The notes: a model not told the origin generated them from the sequence alone. DNA of 64,000 nt from Paenarthrobacter ureafaciens (GCF_004028095.1 NZ_SBHM01000006.1:124001-188000); one strand, 5' to 3'. Positions 40,647 to 50,479 are shown, counted from the first letter of the stretch. Made by a program: numbers and translations.

Positions 40647-41267
40647 TTAGCGTGCGTAGAATTCGACGACGAGCTGCTCTTCGCAGATCACGGGGACCTC
40701 AGAGCGCTTCGGGCGGCGAACCAGGCGTGCCTGCAGGGCGTCGATCTTGACGTCCAGGTACGGCGGGGTGGTGGCCAGGACGTGGGCACCGGCAGCTGCT
40801 GCCTGGAACGGAGCCATGACCTCGGAGCGGCTGTGGACGTGGATGAGCTGGCCTTCGCCGACGCGGAAGGACGGGCGGTCAACGCGGACGCCGTCAACCA
40901 GGATGTGGCGGTGCACAACCAGCTGGCGGGCCTGTGCGATGGTGCGGGCGAAGCCTGCACGGAGCACGAGGGCGTCGAGGCGCATTTCCAGCAGCTCAAC
41001 GAGGTTTTCACCGGTCAGGCCCTTGGTGCGGCGTGCTTCTTCGAAGGCACGGGTCATTTGGGCTTCGCGGATGCCGTACTGGGCGCGCAGGCGCTGCTTT
41101 TCGCGCAGACGAACGGCGTAGTCGGAATCCTGCTTCTTGCGGGCACGGCCATGCTCACCGGGGCCGTACGGGCGGCGCTCCATGTACTTGGCGGCCTTGG
41201 GGGTCAGAGCGATGCCGAGTGCACGCGAAAGGCGTGCGGTACGGCGAGCACGAGTGTTGTTAGCCAC
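40647..41267 (-). CDS. rpsD: 30S ribosomal protein S4
   Basis: Primary 16S rRNA-binding protein that nucleates 30S assembly. 206 residues. RRPYGPGEHGRARKKQDSDYAVRLREKQRLR, LEMRLDALVLRAGFARTIAQARQLV (the S4 RNA-binding fold) and HRHILVDGVRVDRPS are all typical; the long runs here are given as separate motifs near residues 30-60 and 95-135. The zinc-type N-terminal cysteines are absent (C-minus form). GTG start with AAGGA 5 bases upstream. A single-gene unit with its own terminator. Confidence 0.97.
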   Translation of the reverse strand: MANNTRARRTARLSRALGIALTPKAAKYMERRPYGPGEHGRARKKQDSDYAVRLREKQRLRAQYGIREAQMTRAFEEARRTKGLTGENLVELLEMRLDALVLRAGFARTIAQARQLVVHRHILVDGVRVDRPSFRVGEGQLIHVHSRSEVMAPFQAAAAGAHVLATTPPYLDVKIDALQARLVRRPKRSEVPVICEEQLVVEFYAR

Positions 41268-41480
41268 TTGTGTCCTTCCAAATTACTGCGGTGTGTTGGT
41301 GTTACTGGCCTCCATCAGGGAGAGCATCGGCCAACCGCTGCCACTTGCTACTGGCCCACGGCACAGCACCATCGAAGAAATCTTCAGGGATTTGTGCGTC
41401 GGGTCATGCCAGACAAAGAAATATCCTACCACGCAGCGCCTACCCCGCAGGAACCCGGAGCCGGCGCCGGGCCTTGGGGG
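41268..41480 (-). promoter_or_regulatory. rpsD upstream region
   Basis: 213 bases between rarA and rpsD with no gene. A TGG-TAGGAT extended -10 is seen at about 41421-41429 on the minus strand, giving an untranslated leader of roughly 145 bases. S4 represses its own synthesis through leader RNA in several phyla. I could not fold the leader by hand into a known S4 element, so autoregulation is only a possibility. Confidence 0.35.
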
Positions 41481-42980
41481 TTATTGCCCCCGCACTATCC
41501 GGCGCAAGCGTTCCAGCCTCGCGGCGATGTCCCGCTCAGCCCCGTTGGCCGTGGGCTGGTAGTAGTCCTTGCCGACGAGGTCGTCCGGCGGGTACTGCTG
41601 CGTTGCCACGCCGTGCGGCTCATCATGGGCGTACTTGTAGCTCTTGCCATGGCCGAGTTGCTTGGCGCCCGGGTAGTGGGCATCCCGCAAATGCATGGGG
41701 ATGCTTCCACCGTATCCTGCCCGGACATCGGCTATGGCCTTGTTGATGCCCATATACGCCGCATTGGATTTGGGCGCGGTTGCCAGGTGGACCACCGCTT
41801 CGGCCAGGATGATCCGGCCCTCCGGCATGCCGATCAACTGAACCGCCTGGGCTGCTGCCACAGCCGTCTGCAGCGCGGTGGGATCCGCCATGCCGATGTC
41901 TTCCGCTGCCGAGATCACAATGCGGCGCGCCACGAAGCGCGCGTCCTCCCCCGCTTCGAGCATGCGGGCCAGGTAATGCAGCGAAGCATCGACGTCCGAG
42001 CCCCGGATGGACTTGATGAATGCGCTGGCGACGTCATAGTGCTGGTCACCGGCACGGTCATAACGGACCGCTGCGGCGTCAAGGGCCCGCTCCGTGTGGC
42101 GCAGTTCCACCAGCACGGGAGCATCCGGTGCGCCGTCGCCGGCGAGGCCGGGTTCGCCCTCGCCGGGTTCGCCGACCCCACGTTCGCCGTCGTCGGTGGC
42201 GGACATCTCAGGCCCGACGGCGTCAGCGTCACCGAACGCTACTCCCGCGGCCGCCTCCAAAGCGGTCAGGGCCCTGCGGGCGTCGCCGCCGGACAGGCGG
42301 ACCAAATGCTCCAAGGCTTCTTCGCTGAGTTCCACGCGGCCTGCAAGTCCGCGGGCGTCCGCGACTGCACGCTGCAGCAAACCTGAAATGTCGTCATCCG
42401 TCAGGGGTTTCAGGGTCAGAAGGAGCGACCGGGAGAGCAGCGGCGAAACAACTGAAAAGGATGGGTTCTCCGTAGTTGCGGCCACGAGGACTACCCAGCG
42501 GTTCTCGACGCCGGGCAACAAGGCGTCCTGCTGCGCTTTGTTGAACCGGTGGATTTCGTCAAGGAACAGGACGGTCGTCTTCTTGTAGAGGTCCCTTGCG
42601 GTCAAAGCCTCGTCCATCACGCGCCGGACGTCCTTGACGCCGGCAGTGATCGCGGACAGCTCAACAAATTTCCGCCCGGGCCCCCTGGCGATCACGTGCG
42701 CCAAGGTGGTCTTTCCTGTTCCGGGAGGTCCCCACAAGATGACCGAACTGGGGCCGGCGGGACCTGAGGCCTCGGCTCCGGCCGCCAACTGCCGCAGCGG
42801 CGATCCGTGACCCAGCAAATGTTGCTGGCCCACGACGTCGTCCAAGGTCCGCGGCCGCATCCGCACGGCAAGGGGGCTACGCTGCGAAGCCATCCAGCCG
42901 GCGTCGGTGAGAGGTCCCGCGGCGGCGGAGTCCTCTGACTCGTCATCACTGGCAGCGCCGGAACCAAAGAGATCTTCCAC
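41481..42980 (-). CDS. rarA: Replication-associated recombination protein A (RarA/MgsA)
   Basis: AAA+ ATPase related to clamp loaders; acts at stalled forks. 499 residues. Walker A GPPGTGKT is at 84-91, Walker B FLDEIHRF at about 139-146, sensor 1 AATTENPSF, and arginine-finger region LLSRS. After [13 protein letters not shown], a low-complexity insert of about 38 residues (250-287; rich in Gly, Glu, Asp, Pro) precedes [19 protein letters not shown]. The C-terminal tetramerisation domain is intact. Confidence 0.95.
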   Translation of the reverse strand: MEDLFGSGAASDDESEDSAAAGPLTDAGWMASQRSPLAVRMRPRTLDDVVGQQHLLGHGSPLRQLAAGAEASGPAGPSSVILWGPPGTGKTTLAHVIARGPGRKFVELSAITAGVKDVRRVMDEALTARDLYKKTTVLFLDEIHRFNKAQQDALLPGVENRWVVLVAATTENPSFSVVSPLLSRSLLLTLKPLTDDDISGLLQRAVADARGLAGRVELSEEALEHLVRLSGGDARRALTALEAAAGVAFGDADAVGPEMSATDDGERGVGEPGEGEPGLAGDGAPDAPVLVELRHTERALDAAAVRYDRAGDQHYDVASAFIKSIRGSDVDASLHYLARMLEAGEDARFVARRIVISAAEDIGMADPTALQTAVAAAQAVQLIGMPEGRIILAEAVVHLATAPKSNAAYMGINKAIADVRAGYGGSIPMHLRDAHYPGAKQLGHGKSYKYAHDEPHGVATQQYPPDDLVGKDYYQPTANGAERDIAARLERLRRIVRGQ

Positions 42981-43022
42981 ATGGATAGGCTACTCATAGT
43001 TCCAATAAAGGAGACATTTCGC

Positions 43023-43703
43023 GTGGAGCCCCAAACCCCCGGCCCGCAACGCAGGGATTCCCAAACCACCATCCGCACCGCCCTGGTACCCGCATCCCGA
43101 CTCCACGGTTGGGTGGAACGCTTTTCCGCCAGCCACGGCCAGGTGGAGGAGGATTTCGACGACGACGGCCTCCTTCTGCGCGCAGCCGATGGAGCCGAGG
43201 CGTTGCTCAGGGCCCCGTGGCCGGTGGACGGACGCCCGGGCCGCGGCGCCACGGACCTCGATCGGCTGGCGGCTTTGGCCAGCCAGGAACGCGGGCTCGG
43301 GATTGTGCTTATCCGGCGGGGCGGTTTCGCCGTCGCCGCGGCATCGGGGTCACGGATCCTCGCGTCAAAAAGCGGTAACCGCTATGTGCAGTCACGCACG
43401 TCTGCCGGCGGACAGTCCCAGCAACGCTTTGCCCGTCGCCGGTCCAACCAGGCAGATGCCCTGGTTGAAGCGGCAGCACTCCACATCGGCGCGATCTTCG
43501 CAGCCCACCGCATCGAATACATCGTCCCGGGGGGCGACAAGACCCTGGTGGACCAGGTCCTGAATCAAGGGCCGGCCAAGCCATTCGCCACCAGGACGCG
43601 CCTTGCCCTGCTGGACGTGCAGGAACCCAAGACCGCTGTTCTGGCGAAGGCGGCCACCGATGCCTGCTCGATACGGATCACCGTAACTGATCCCCCGCGT
43701 TAG
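43023..43703 (+). CDS. acVLRF1-family peptidyl-tRNA hydrolase
   Basis: Actinobacterial relative of the eukaryotic Vms1/ANKZF1 and of eRF1 domain 2, thought to release nascent chains from stalled ribosomes. 226 residues. An RNase-H/eRF1-like fold with the catalytic-loop motif AGGQSQQRFARRR at about 128-140, after SGNRYVQSRTS. A helical segment and C-terminal strand (FAAHRIEYIVPGG) follow. The GTG at 43023 has AAGGAG 9 bases upstream; the frame upstream overlaps the rarA start and is not used. Divergent from rarA, convergent with a GNAT gene. Biochemical role is inferred from the family. Confidence 0.82.
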   Translation: MEPQTPGPQRRDSQTTIRTALVPASRLHGWVERFSASHGQVEEDFDDDGLLLRAADGAEALLRAPWPVDGRPGRGATDLDRLAALASQERGLGIVLIRRGGFAVAAASGSRILASKSGNRYVQSRTSAGGQSQQRFARRRSNQADALVEAAALHIGAIFAAHRIEYIVPGGDKTLVDQVLNQGPAKPFATRTRLALLDVQEPKTAVLAKAATDACSIRITVTDPPR

Positions 43704-43708
43704 CCCAC

Positions 43709-44524
43709 TCAGCAACCGCCGGGAGCGCGCCGCAAGGGTGCCTGACGGTAAAGATAGCTGCCTTGCCGGAGAAAGCCCGCCGTTTCGTAGAGGCGCCGGG
43801 CGCCTGTGTTTGCCGACGTCACCAGAAGCCAAAACCCGTCCAGGCCCACTCTGGTCCCCTCCTCGAGCAAAGCGGCAAGCACTATCGAACCAAGACCTTG
43901 CCTGCGCCGGCCCGCCGCCGTGGCCATGCAGTAGATACCGCCCCGACCGCCAACCAAGGCAAGGCGTCCGACGGCGGCCGGGTTGCCGTCGTCGTCCCTC
44001 GCCAAAGCGTAAATGGACGGGCAACCGGAAAGGATTTCCCGGGCAACGGCGAGTTCCCGTTCCCCGCCCCGGCCATCCACGGCCCACCACAGCCGAAGCC
44101 AATCCTCCGTCGGTACCCCGGACAACTCTACGCCGGGCCGGGCCGGACCTTGCTGGGCCGGACTTTGCGGCACCGGGGCCAAGGGCTCCGCACCCCGGAC
44201 CATGATCAGCGTTTCCGATTGCCGCGTAAACCGCTGCGTATCCAGGACGTCGTGAAGGGCTTCGCTGCGGGCGTCATCGAAGGTCTGGAGGATCAACGGG
44301 AGCTTTCGCCGCCGATACCAGTCGGCGGCGCTGCGGAGCGCGTCCGCGACCTCCCCGGTATGGGCGACTGCACCGCGGGGCCACACGGAGTTGGCCCGCT
44401 GGGTCACCCCTTCCGATGCCCGCAAGATCCACGGCCCTGCTTCGGCATGTTCCAAAGCCGGCCACGCCGCATCCATGAGTTCTTCCAGGGACTCCTGGTC
44501 TATTGGCTCTCCGGCCTTGAGCAT
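43709..44524 (-). CDS. GNAT-family N-acetyltransferase
   Basis: 271 residues. The C-terminal GNAT domain shows the acetyl-CoA loop ATAAGRRRQGLGSIVLAALLEEG at about 198-220 (Q/RxxGxG core RRQGLG) and the downstream NTGARRLYETAGF strand. The N-terminal half (PWILRASEGVTQRANSVWP) is a second, degenerate GNAT-like fold, as in many two-domain actinobacterial acetyltransferases. Substrate unknown. Convergent with the acVLRF1 gene, 5 bases between stops. Confidence 0.9.
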   Translation of the reverse strand: MLKAGEPIDQESLEELMDAAWPALEHAEAGPWILRASEGVTQRANSVWPRGAVAHTGEVADALRSAADWYRRRKLPLILQTFDDARSEALHDVLDTQRFTRQSETLIMVRGAEPLAPVPQSPAQQGPARPGVELSGVPTEDWLRLWWAVDGRGGERELAVAREILSGCPSIYALARDDDGNPAAVGRLALVGGRGGIYCMATAAGRRRQGLGSIVLAALLEEGTRVGLDGFWLLVTSANTGARRLYETAGFLRQGSYLYRQAPLRRAPGGC

Positions 44525-44604
44525 GGTGGCCCGCTCTTCCTGGTTACTGTCTGTCTGGTGGGGTCCGCCTGGTTACGGTCTGCCTGATGAGGGTGGCGGA
44601 AATG

Positions 44605-44639
44605 CCGCAGGCCCCCTGCACGTGACAGGGGGCCTGCGG
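44605..44639. terminator. Strong terminator after aspS
   Basis: CCGCAGGCCCCCTG at 44605-44618 is perfectly inverted at 44626-44639 with a 7-base loop, 18 bases after the aspS stop. It ends the hisS-aspS run. Confidence 0.75.
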
Positions 44640-44657
44640 AGTCGTCCGGGCTTTTGC

Positions 44658-46451
44658 TTACTCGGACGGGGTAGCCGGCTTGGAAACGGGCTTGGCTTCG
44701 GGCTTGAAGTCCACGCCGGCTTCCTTGCGCTGCTGCGCGGTGATCGGTGCCGGAGCCGCCGTCAGGGGGTCGAAGCCGTTGCCGGTCTTGGGGAAGGCGA
44801 TGACGTCGCGGATCGACTCCACGCCGGCCAGCAAGGCCACAACGCGGTCCCAGCCGAAGGCGATTCCACCGTGCGGAGGTGCTCCGAACTTGAAGCCTTC
44901 CAGCAGGAAGCCGAACTTGGTTTCAGCGTCTTCCTTGTCCAGTCCCATGAGCTGGAAGACCCTCTCCTGGACTTCACGCTCGTGGATACGGATGGAACCG
45001 CCGCCGATCTCGTTGCCGTTGCACACGATGTCGTAGGCGTAGGACAAGGCCGACTCGGGGTCCTTGTCGAAGGTCTCCATGAACTCCGGCTTCGGCGAGG
45101 TAAAGGCGTGGTGGACCGCAGTCCACTGGCCGGCGCCCACGGCTACGTCACCGGAGGCGACGGCGGCCGCGGCCGGCTCGAACATCGGAGCGTCCACGAT
45201 CCACACGAAAGCCCAATCGTTCGGATCGATCAGGCCGGTGCGGTGACCGATCTCCACGCGCGCGGCACCCAGCAGGGACCGGGAAGCGCCCTTCTCGCCG
45301 GCAGCGAAGAAGATGCAGTCGCCGGGCTTGGCACCGACGGCGTCCGCCAGTCCGGCGCGTTCCTGCTCCGTGAGGTTCTTGGCGACGGGACCTGCAAGCT
45401 CACCGTCCTCCTTGTACAGGACGTAGGCCAGCCCCTTGGCGCCGCGCTGCTTGGCCCATTCCTGCCAGGCGTCCAGGGCGCGTCGGGCCTGGGAAGCACC
45501 GCCGGGCATGACCACGGCGCCAACGTAAGGGGCCTTGAACACGCCGAAGTTGGTGTCCTTGAAGAACTCGGTCAGCTCCGTCAGCTCCAGGCCGAAACGA
45601 AGGTCCGGCTTGTCGGAGCCGTACTTGGCCATGGCGTCCAGGTAGGTCATGCGGCGGATGGGCGTGGGAACCTCGACGTCGATCAGCTGCCACAGGGACT
45701 TAACGATCGCTTCGCCCAAGGCAATGATGTCGTCCTGGTCGACGAAGCTGGCTTCGATGTCCAGCTGCGTGAACTCAGGCTGACGGTCGGCACGGAAATC
45801 TTCATCGCGGTAGCAGCGCGCGATCTGGTAGTACTTCTCGAAACCGCCGACCTGGAGGAGCTGCTTGAACAGCTGCGGGGACTGCGGCAGCGCGTACCAG
45901 GATCCGGGAGCCAGGCGTGCCGGCACCACGAAGTCGCGCGCACCTTCAGGGGTCGAACGCGTCAGGGTGGGCGTCTCGATTTCAACGTAGCCCTGTTCGT
46001 GGAGGATTCCGCGGGCCACGCGGTTGGCCTCGGAACGCAGCCGCAGGTTGCGGGCGGGACCGGGACGGCGGAGGTCCAGGTAACGGTGCTTCAGGCGGGC
46101 TTCTTCACCGACCTCCACGTGCTCGTCAATCTGGAACGGCAAGGGATCGGAGGTGTTAAGAATCACCACCTTGTCCGCGATGACTTCGATCTCTCCCGTG
46201 GCCAGCGCAGGGTTCTCATTGCCCTCCGGACGCTTGCTGACGGTACCCGTCACCTGCAGGACGTATTCGTTCCGGAGCCCGTGGAACACTTCTTCCTCGC
46301 GGACAACCACCTGGGCCACGCCGGACGCGTCACGGAGGTCGACGAATGCAACACCACCGTGATCACGGCGGCGGCCCACCCAGCCGGCCAGGGTAACGGT
46401 TTGTCCAATGTGCTCGGAACGAAGTGATCCGAGGTCATGTGTGCGCAGCAC
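44658..46451 (-). CDS. aspS: Aspartyl-tRNA synthetase
   Basis: Class II synthetase for tRNA-Asp. 597 residues, the bacterial length with GAD domain. N-terminal OB fold ([21 protein letters not shown]), motif 2 ([19 protein letters not shown]), and motif 3 ([14 protein letters not shown]) are present. The GTG at 46451 has AAAGGAA upstream; the 15 extra codons are outside the family. In actinobacteria the enzyme is often non-discriminating and feeds GatCAB for Asn-tRNA; no asnS is visible here. Lies 104 bases after hisS. Confidence 0.97.
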   Translation of the reverse strand: MLRTHDLGSLRSEHIGQTVTLAGWVGRRRDHGGVAFVDLRDASGVAQVVVREEEVFHGLRNEYVLQVTGTVSKRPEGNENPALATGEIEVIADKVVILNTSDPLPFQIDEHVEVGEEARLKHRYLDLRRPGPARNLRLRSEANRVARGILHEQGYVEIETPTLTRSTPEGARDFVVPARLAPGSWYALPQSPQLFKQLLQVGGFEKYYQIARCYRDEDFRADRQPEFTQLDIEASFVDQDDIIALGEAIVKSLWQLIDVEVPTPIRRMTYLDAMAKYGSDKPDLRFGLELTELTEFFKDTNFGVFKAPYVGAVVMPGGASQARRALDAWQEWAKQRGAKGLAYVLYKEDGELAGPVAKNLTEQERAGLADAVGAKPGDCIFFAAGEKGASRSLLGAARVEIGHRTGLIDPNDWAFVWIVDAPMFEPAAAAVASGDVAVGAGQWTAVHHAFTSPKPEFMETFDKDPESALSYAYDIVCNGNEIGGGSIRIHEREVQERVFQLMGLDKEDAETKFGFLLEGFKFGAPPHGGIAFGWDRVVALLAGVESIRDVIAFPKTGNGFDPLTAAPAPITAQQRKEAGVDFKPEAKPVSKPATPSE

Positions 46452-46555
46452 AGCATTCCTTTCGCATGAATTTTTGATGGATGTCCGCAAAGACAATCCC
46501 GTCCGAGTTTACCCGCCCCCGGCAGCGCTGCTCCCTGAGGGACGTCAGAGGGAAA

Positions 46556-47902
46556 TCAGGCGGTAACCACCCGAACGTACAAATCTTCTTCCGACGGCGT
46601 CCAGGTCGCAGGGTCCGCGTCCACCTGCTCGCCCGAACGGATGTCCTTGACTTGGTGCTTGCCGTCGTCGTCGGTGAACCACACAAAGGGAATGCCGCGG
46701 CGGTCGGCAAACTTGATTTGCTTTCCGAATTTCTCTGCCTTGGCAGCCACCTCGGTGGCGATGCCGCGGCTGCGCAGCTGGGCTGCCACATCCTGGGCAG
46801 CGGACCAGCTGTCATCGTGGTTCAGAGCCACCAGGACTGCCGTGGGCACCGATCGCGAGGCCGTGGCCAGCTCCTGGCTCAGGATCCGGGAGACGAGGCG
46901 GGTAACACCAATGGAGAGTCCGACGCCGGGGAACTTCCGGTTGCCTTTGCTGGCGAGGGCATCGTACCGGCCGCCCGAACAGATGGACCCCAGCTGCTCG
47001 TGTCCTACAAGGACCGTCTCCACTACTGTCCCGGTGTAGTAATCCAGCCCGCGGGCAATGCTGAGGTCCGCCGCGACCTTCCCGGGAGCGCGCTGAATCG
47101 CCGCTTCGATCACTTGCTCCAGCTCATTGAGGCCCTCATCGAGCAGCTCATCCTTGACGCCCAATGCGCGTACCTGCTCGACGAACGAGGTGTCCTCGGC
47201 CCGGATGGTGGCGAGTTGCAGGGCGAGGCCGGCTTGTTCGTCCGTGGCGCCGAGCTCGCTCTTGAGCAACCCGGCCACCTTCCCGGCCCCGATTTTCTCG
47301 AGCTTGTCGATGCTTCGCAGGACACCGGCAGTATCCGTCAATCCGATGCCGCGGTAGAAACCTTCGGCCAGCTTCCGGTTGTTGATCCGCAGCCGGAAAT
47401 CCGGGATGGGCAGGGCGCTCAGCGCCTCTGCGATCACCAGTGCGATTTCGACGTCGTAACGGAACGGCAGCTCGCCGTCTCCCACGACGTCGATGTCGGC
47501 CTGGGTGAACTCACGGGCACGGCCTTCCTGCGGCCGTTCCCCCCGCCAGACTTTTTGGATCTGGTAACGGCGGAACGGGAACGCCAGGTAGCCGGCGTTC
47601 TCCACCACGTAGCGCGCAAAGGGAACGGTCAGGTCAAAGTGCAGCGCCAAGGCGTTCGGATCAGTCTTGCCTGTTTTTGCAGTCTCTTCGTCGTCGTCCT
47701 GCAGGCGGCTCAGGCCGTAGACTTCCTTGTCGATCTCTCCCTTGCGCAGCAGCTGCCCCACCGTCTCCACCGCACGGGTCTCAATGGAGGAGAACCCGTG
47801 CAGTTCGAAGGTCTTGCGCAGCGTATCGAGCACATGCAACTCCACCAACCGTTCCTGGGGAAGCCACTCGGGGAATCCGGACAGGGAGGCGGTACGTGCC
47901 AT
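46556..47902 (-). CDS. hisS: Histidyl-tRNA synthetase
   Basis: Class II synthetase for tRNA-His. 448 residues. RPQEGRAREFTQADIDVVG carries motif 2, and the His-specific motif ARGLDYYTGTVVE is present. The C-terminal anticodon-binding domain ends the protein. ATG 47902 is preceded by GAGGAGA at 10 bases; the 18-codon extension lacks support. hisS-aspS are co-directional. Confidence 0.97.
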   Translation of the reverse strand: MARTASLSGFPEWLPQERLVELHVLDTLRKTFELHGFSSIETRAVETVGQLLRKGEIDKEVYGLSRLQDDDEETAKTGKTDPNALALHFDLTVPFARYVVENAGYLAFPFRRYQIQKVWRGERPQEGRAREFTQADIDVVGDGELPFRYDVEIALVIAEALSALPIPDFRLRINNRKLAEGFYRGIGLTDTAGVLRSIDKLEKIGAGKVAGLLKSELGATDEQAGLALQLATIRAEDTSFVEQVRALGVKDELLDEGLNELEQVIEAAIQRAPGKVAADLSIARGLDYYTGTVVETVLVGHEQLGSICSGGRYDALASKGNRKFPGVGLSIGVTRLVSRILSQELATASRSVPTAVLVALNHDDSWSAAQDVAAQLRSRGIATEVAAKAEKFGKQIKFADRRGIPFVWFTDDDGKHQVKDIRSGEQVDADPATWTPSEEDLYVRVVTA

Positions 47903-48001
47903 GGTGGAAGAGTCTCCTCGAAGAAGGCTGACCGCGGGAAGCCCGCGCCACTGCAATTAAGATGCATTCAGCGTTTATTGGGCAGGAGTCCGGACGGTCA
48001 T

Positions 48002-48032
48002 GCATAAACTATGTGCGGCAGCCAGTTTATGC
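48002..48032. repeat. 9-bp perfect inverted repeat in the hisS/cyclophilin divergent region
   Basis: GCATAAACT at 48002-48010 is exactly inverted at 48024-48032 (AGTTTATGC) with a 13-base spacer. It is AT-rich against its surroundings and lies 100 bases upstream of hisS and 76 upstream of the cyclophilin gene. Each arm contains a TATAAT-like core, so it may be paired promoters or a regulator's operator. Confidence 0.45.
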
Positions 48033-48108
48033 TCTCCCCGCGCGCAGTTCTAATGCAGCACGCCCGGGTGCATGACTGCCGTTGACGTGGACACCATCAG
48101 GAGGACTC

Positions 48109-48903
48109 TTGGCAACAAGATCGCGGGACGACCGCGAAGCCCGGCGACGCATCCGGCAAATGGAGGCCAAGCGTGCCCTGCGGCAGCAACAGACCAAAAG
48201 GCGCAGGCGGGACAACATCGTGGCGGTGGGCGCCGGAGCCTCGGCTTTGGTCCTGGCGGCGGTGCTCCAATTAACGGTCTTCAGTTCCAACCCCACCGAG
48301 GCAGAGTACGCCGCGGCCCAGGCCGGGCTGAGTTCGCCGTCCGCGTCACCGCAGGCATCCAACAGCGCCGACGTTCCGGCTGCGGACACTGCTGCGGGCA
48401 AGACCTTCACAGGCGAGCTTGCCCTGAACGGCGGCGTACTTGGTGTCCGGATTGACGGAACAACCGCCCCGCAGGCCGCGGCCGTCATCAAATCCCTGAG
48501 CGACTCGGGCTACTACGACGGCACCTTCTGCCACCGGCTGACAACCTCCGAAACCTTCGGCCTGCTGCAATGCGGCGCCAAGTCGGAAGACGGAGCGGAC
48601 GACGCAAACTACAGATGGGGTCCGCTGGAAAACACCCCGTCAAACAACACGTATCCTGCCGGAACCATTGCTGTAGCCCGGACCGGCAACAACGCCTACG
48701 GGAACGGGCACCAGTTCTTCATCGTCTACAAGGACACAACCATCCCGGCAGACTCGGCCGGGGGCTACACGGTGGTCGGCCAGGTCACCAGTGGCCTGGA
48801 TGTCGTGTCCAAGATCGCCGCGGCGGGGCTGAAGGCAGACGCCACCAACAACGACGGCGCCCCTGTGGCACCTGTCACGATAGACTCGTTTTCACTGAAG
48901 TAA
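48109..48903 (+). CDS. Membrane-anchored cyclophilin-type peptidyl-prolyl isomerase
   Basis: Speeds proline isomerisation in exported proteins. 264 residues. A very basic N-terminus (REARRRIRQ, KRRRRDN) is followed by one membrane helix at about 37-55, a Ser/Ala/Pro linker, then the cyclophilin domain (GYYDGTFCHRL, AYGNGHQFFIVY, TVVGQVTSGLDVV). Topology puts the isomerase outside. TTG at 48109 is close behind AGGAGG; an upstream TTG at 48082 has no such site. The active-site arginine and Phe are diverged in part. Confidence 0.9.
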   Translation: MATRSRDDREARRRIRQMEAKRALRQQQTKRRRRDNIVAVGAGASALVLAAVLQLTVFSSNPTEAEYAAAQAGLSSPSASPQASNSADVPAADTAAGKTFTGELALNGGVLGVRIDGTTAPQAAAVIKSLSDSGYYDGTFCHRLTTSETFGLLQCGAKSEDGADDANYRWGPLENTPSNNTYPAGTIAVARTGNNAYGNGHQFFIVYKDTTIPADSAGGYTVVGQVTSGLDVVSKIAAAGLKADATNNDGAPVAPVTIDSFSLK

Positions 48904-48968
48904 CCAACTCCAGGCCCCGCCTAGGGTGCATTACCTGAGCAGTCCCTCCAAGCGAAAGACTTTTAGCG

Positions 48969-50459
48969 GTGACAGACAGTCAGAAATCCGACGAAACAGC
49001 AGCAGTAAGCAACCAGGAAGCCGTCGAGGCTGCCGAGCCAAAGGCCGGCGAAACCGCCGCCCCGGAGGCGGCACCCGCCGTCGAACCTTCCCCGGCAGCT
49101 GAACAGCCTGCTGCGCCCCGTCCGGCCCCGTCCCCCGCGGCTTTCGCTGCCCGCCCCAAGGCGCCCGCCGCCGTCGTGCCCGCCGCTCCTGCGGTTTCCG
49201 CGGCGTCCTTGGCTGAAGCGGCCAAATGGGGGCGCGCGGAAGGGGACGGCCACGTCTTCCTGACGCTGGACGGCGAGGAAATTCCCGTGGGCCAGTACCC
49301 GGGCGTCAGCCCCGACGAGGCCTTGGGCTACTTCGCCAGGAAGTTCGACGACGTCATTGCCCAGGTAGTCCTGCTGGAACACCGGGTGGCATCAAAGGCC
49401 CCGGCCACGGACATGCAGAAAACCGTCGCGCACCTGCGTGAGCAGCTGGCCGAACGCAACATGGTGGGTGACATCCGCTCCGCCGAGGCCCGTTTGGACA
49501 CCCTCTCAGCGCAGATCGCTGAACTCGAACAGTCTGAGAAGGCCGCCCACGAGGCAGTGCGGGCCAACGAGCTCGCTGCACGCGAGGCGATTGTTGCAGA
49601 GGCCGAAGCGATTGCGGGGCAGGATCCGGCCCAGATCCAGTGGAAGACCTCCAGCGCACGCATGAACGAGTTGTTCGAGTCGTGGAAGACCGCACAAAAG
49701 AGCGGCGTCCGGCTCGGCCGTAGCAATGAGGATGCGCTCTGGAAGCGGTTCCGTTCCGCGCGCACGGTCTTCGACCGTCACCGTCGGGCCTACTTCTCCC
49801 AGCTGGACAGCAACAACTCCGCTGCCAAGGCCGCGAAGGAGGCCTTGATTGCCGAGGCCGAAGCGCTGTCTTCCTCAACTGACTGGGGCTATGCCGCAGG
49901 CGAGTACCGCCGGCTCATGGACCAGTGGAAGGCGACGCCTCGGGCCAGCCGTAAGGACGACGACGCTCTCTGGGGCCGTTTCCGCGCTGCGCAGGATGTC
50001 TTCTTCAGCAACCGGCAGGCCGCCAACGAGCAAATCGACCAGGAGTACACCGCCAACCTCGCCGTCAAGGAACAGCTGGTTGCCGAGGCCCAGGCCCTCC
50101 TTCCCATCAATGACCTCAACCTGGCCAAGAAGGCGCTCCAGTCCATCCGTGACCGTTGGGAGGAGGCCGGCAAGGTTCCGCGCGCCGACATGGGCCGCAT
50201 CGAAGCCGGACTCCGCAAGGTTGAAGATGCCGTGCGTGAAGCCGAAGAGGAAAAGTGGCGCCGCAGCAATCCTGAAACGAAGGCGCGCACCAACAGCGCC
50301 CTGAGCCAACTGGAGTCGGCCATCGCCAACCTGAAGGATGATCTGGAAAAGGCAGAAATAGCCGGAGACCAGCGTCGCATCAAGGAAGCGCGGGAAGCCC
50401 TTGACGCCCGTCAGTCCTGGCTGGACCAGATCCAGCGGTCCGCGAGCGACCTCGCGTAG
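48969..50459 (+). CDS. DUF349 repeat protein
   Basis: 496 residues. The Ala/Pro/Glu-rich N-terminus (about 1-85) looks disordered. The C-terminal two-thirds are helical with repeated DUF349 units: WKTAQKSGVRLGRSNEDALWKRFRSARTVFD near 240-270, MDQWKATPRASRKDDDALWGRFRAAQDVFF near 315-345, and IRDRWEEAGKVPRADMGRI near 395-412. Members are common in actinobacteria near relA; function unknown, perhaps nucleic-acid binding. GTG start. Followed by its own terminator. Confidence 0.9.
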   Translation: MTDSQKSDETAAVSNQEAVEAAEPKAGETAAPEAAPAVEPSPAAEQPAAPRPAPSPAAFAARPKAPAAVVPAAPAVSAASLAEAAKWGRAEGDGHVFLTLDGEEIPVGQYPGVSPDEALGYFARKFDDVIAQVVLLEHRVASKAPATDMQKTVAHLREQLAERNMVGDIRSAEARLDTLSAQIAELEQSEKAAHEAVRANELAAREAIVAEAEAIAGQDPAQIQWKTSSARMNELFESWKTAQKSGVRLGRSNEDALWKRFRSARTVFDRHRRAYFSQLDSNNSAAKAAKEALIAEAEALSSSTDWGYAAGEYRRLMDQWKATPRASRKDDDALWGRFRAAQDVFFSNRQAANEQIDQEYTANLAVKEQLVAEAQALLPINDLNLAKKALQSIRDRWEEAGKVPRADMGRIEAGLRKVEDAVREAEEEKWRRSNPETKARTNSALSQLESAIANLKDDLEKAEIAGDQRRIKEAREALDARQSWLDQIQRSASDLA

Positions 50460-50479
50460 GCAGACTTACCGCGTGGCTG

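Noticed and set aside
42981..43022. Longer N-terminus of the acVLRF1 protein
   Set aside because: It would start inside the rarA start region without a ribosome-binding site; the GTG at 43023 follows AAGGAG.
47903..48108. A histidine leader peptide for hisS
   Set aside because: An ATG-initiated frame exists, but it has no run of His codons and no terminator before hisS.
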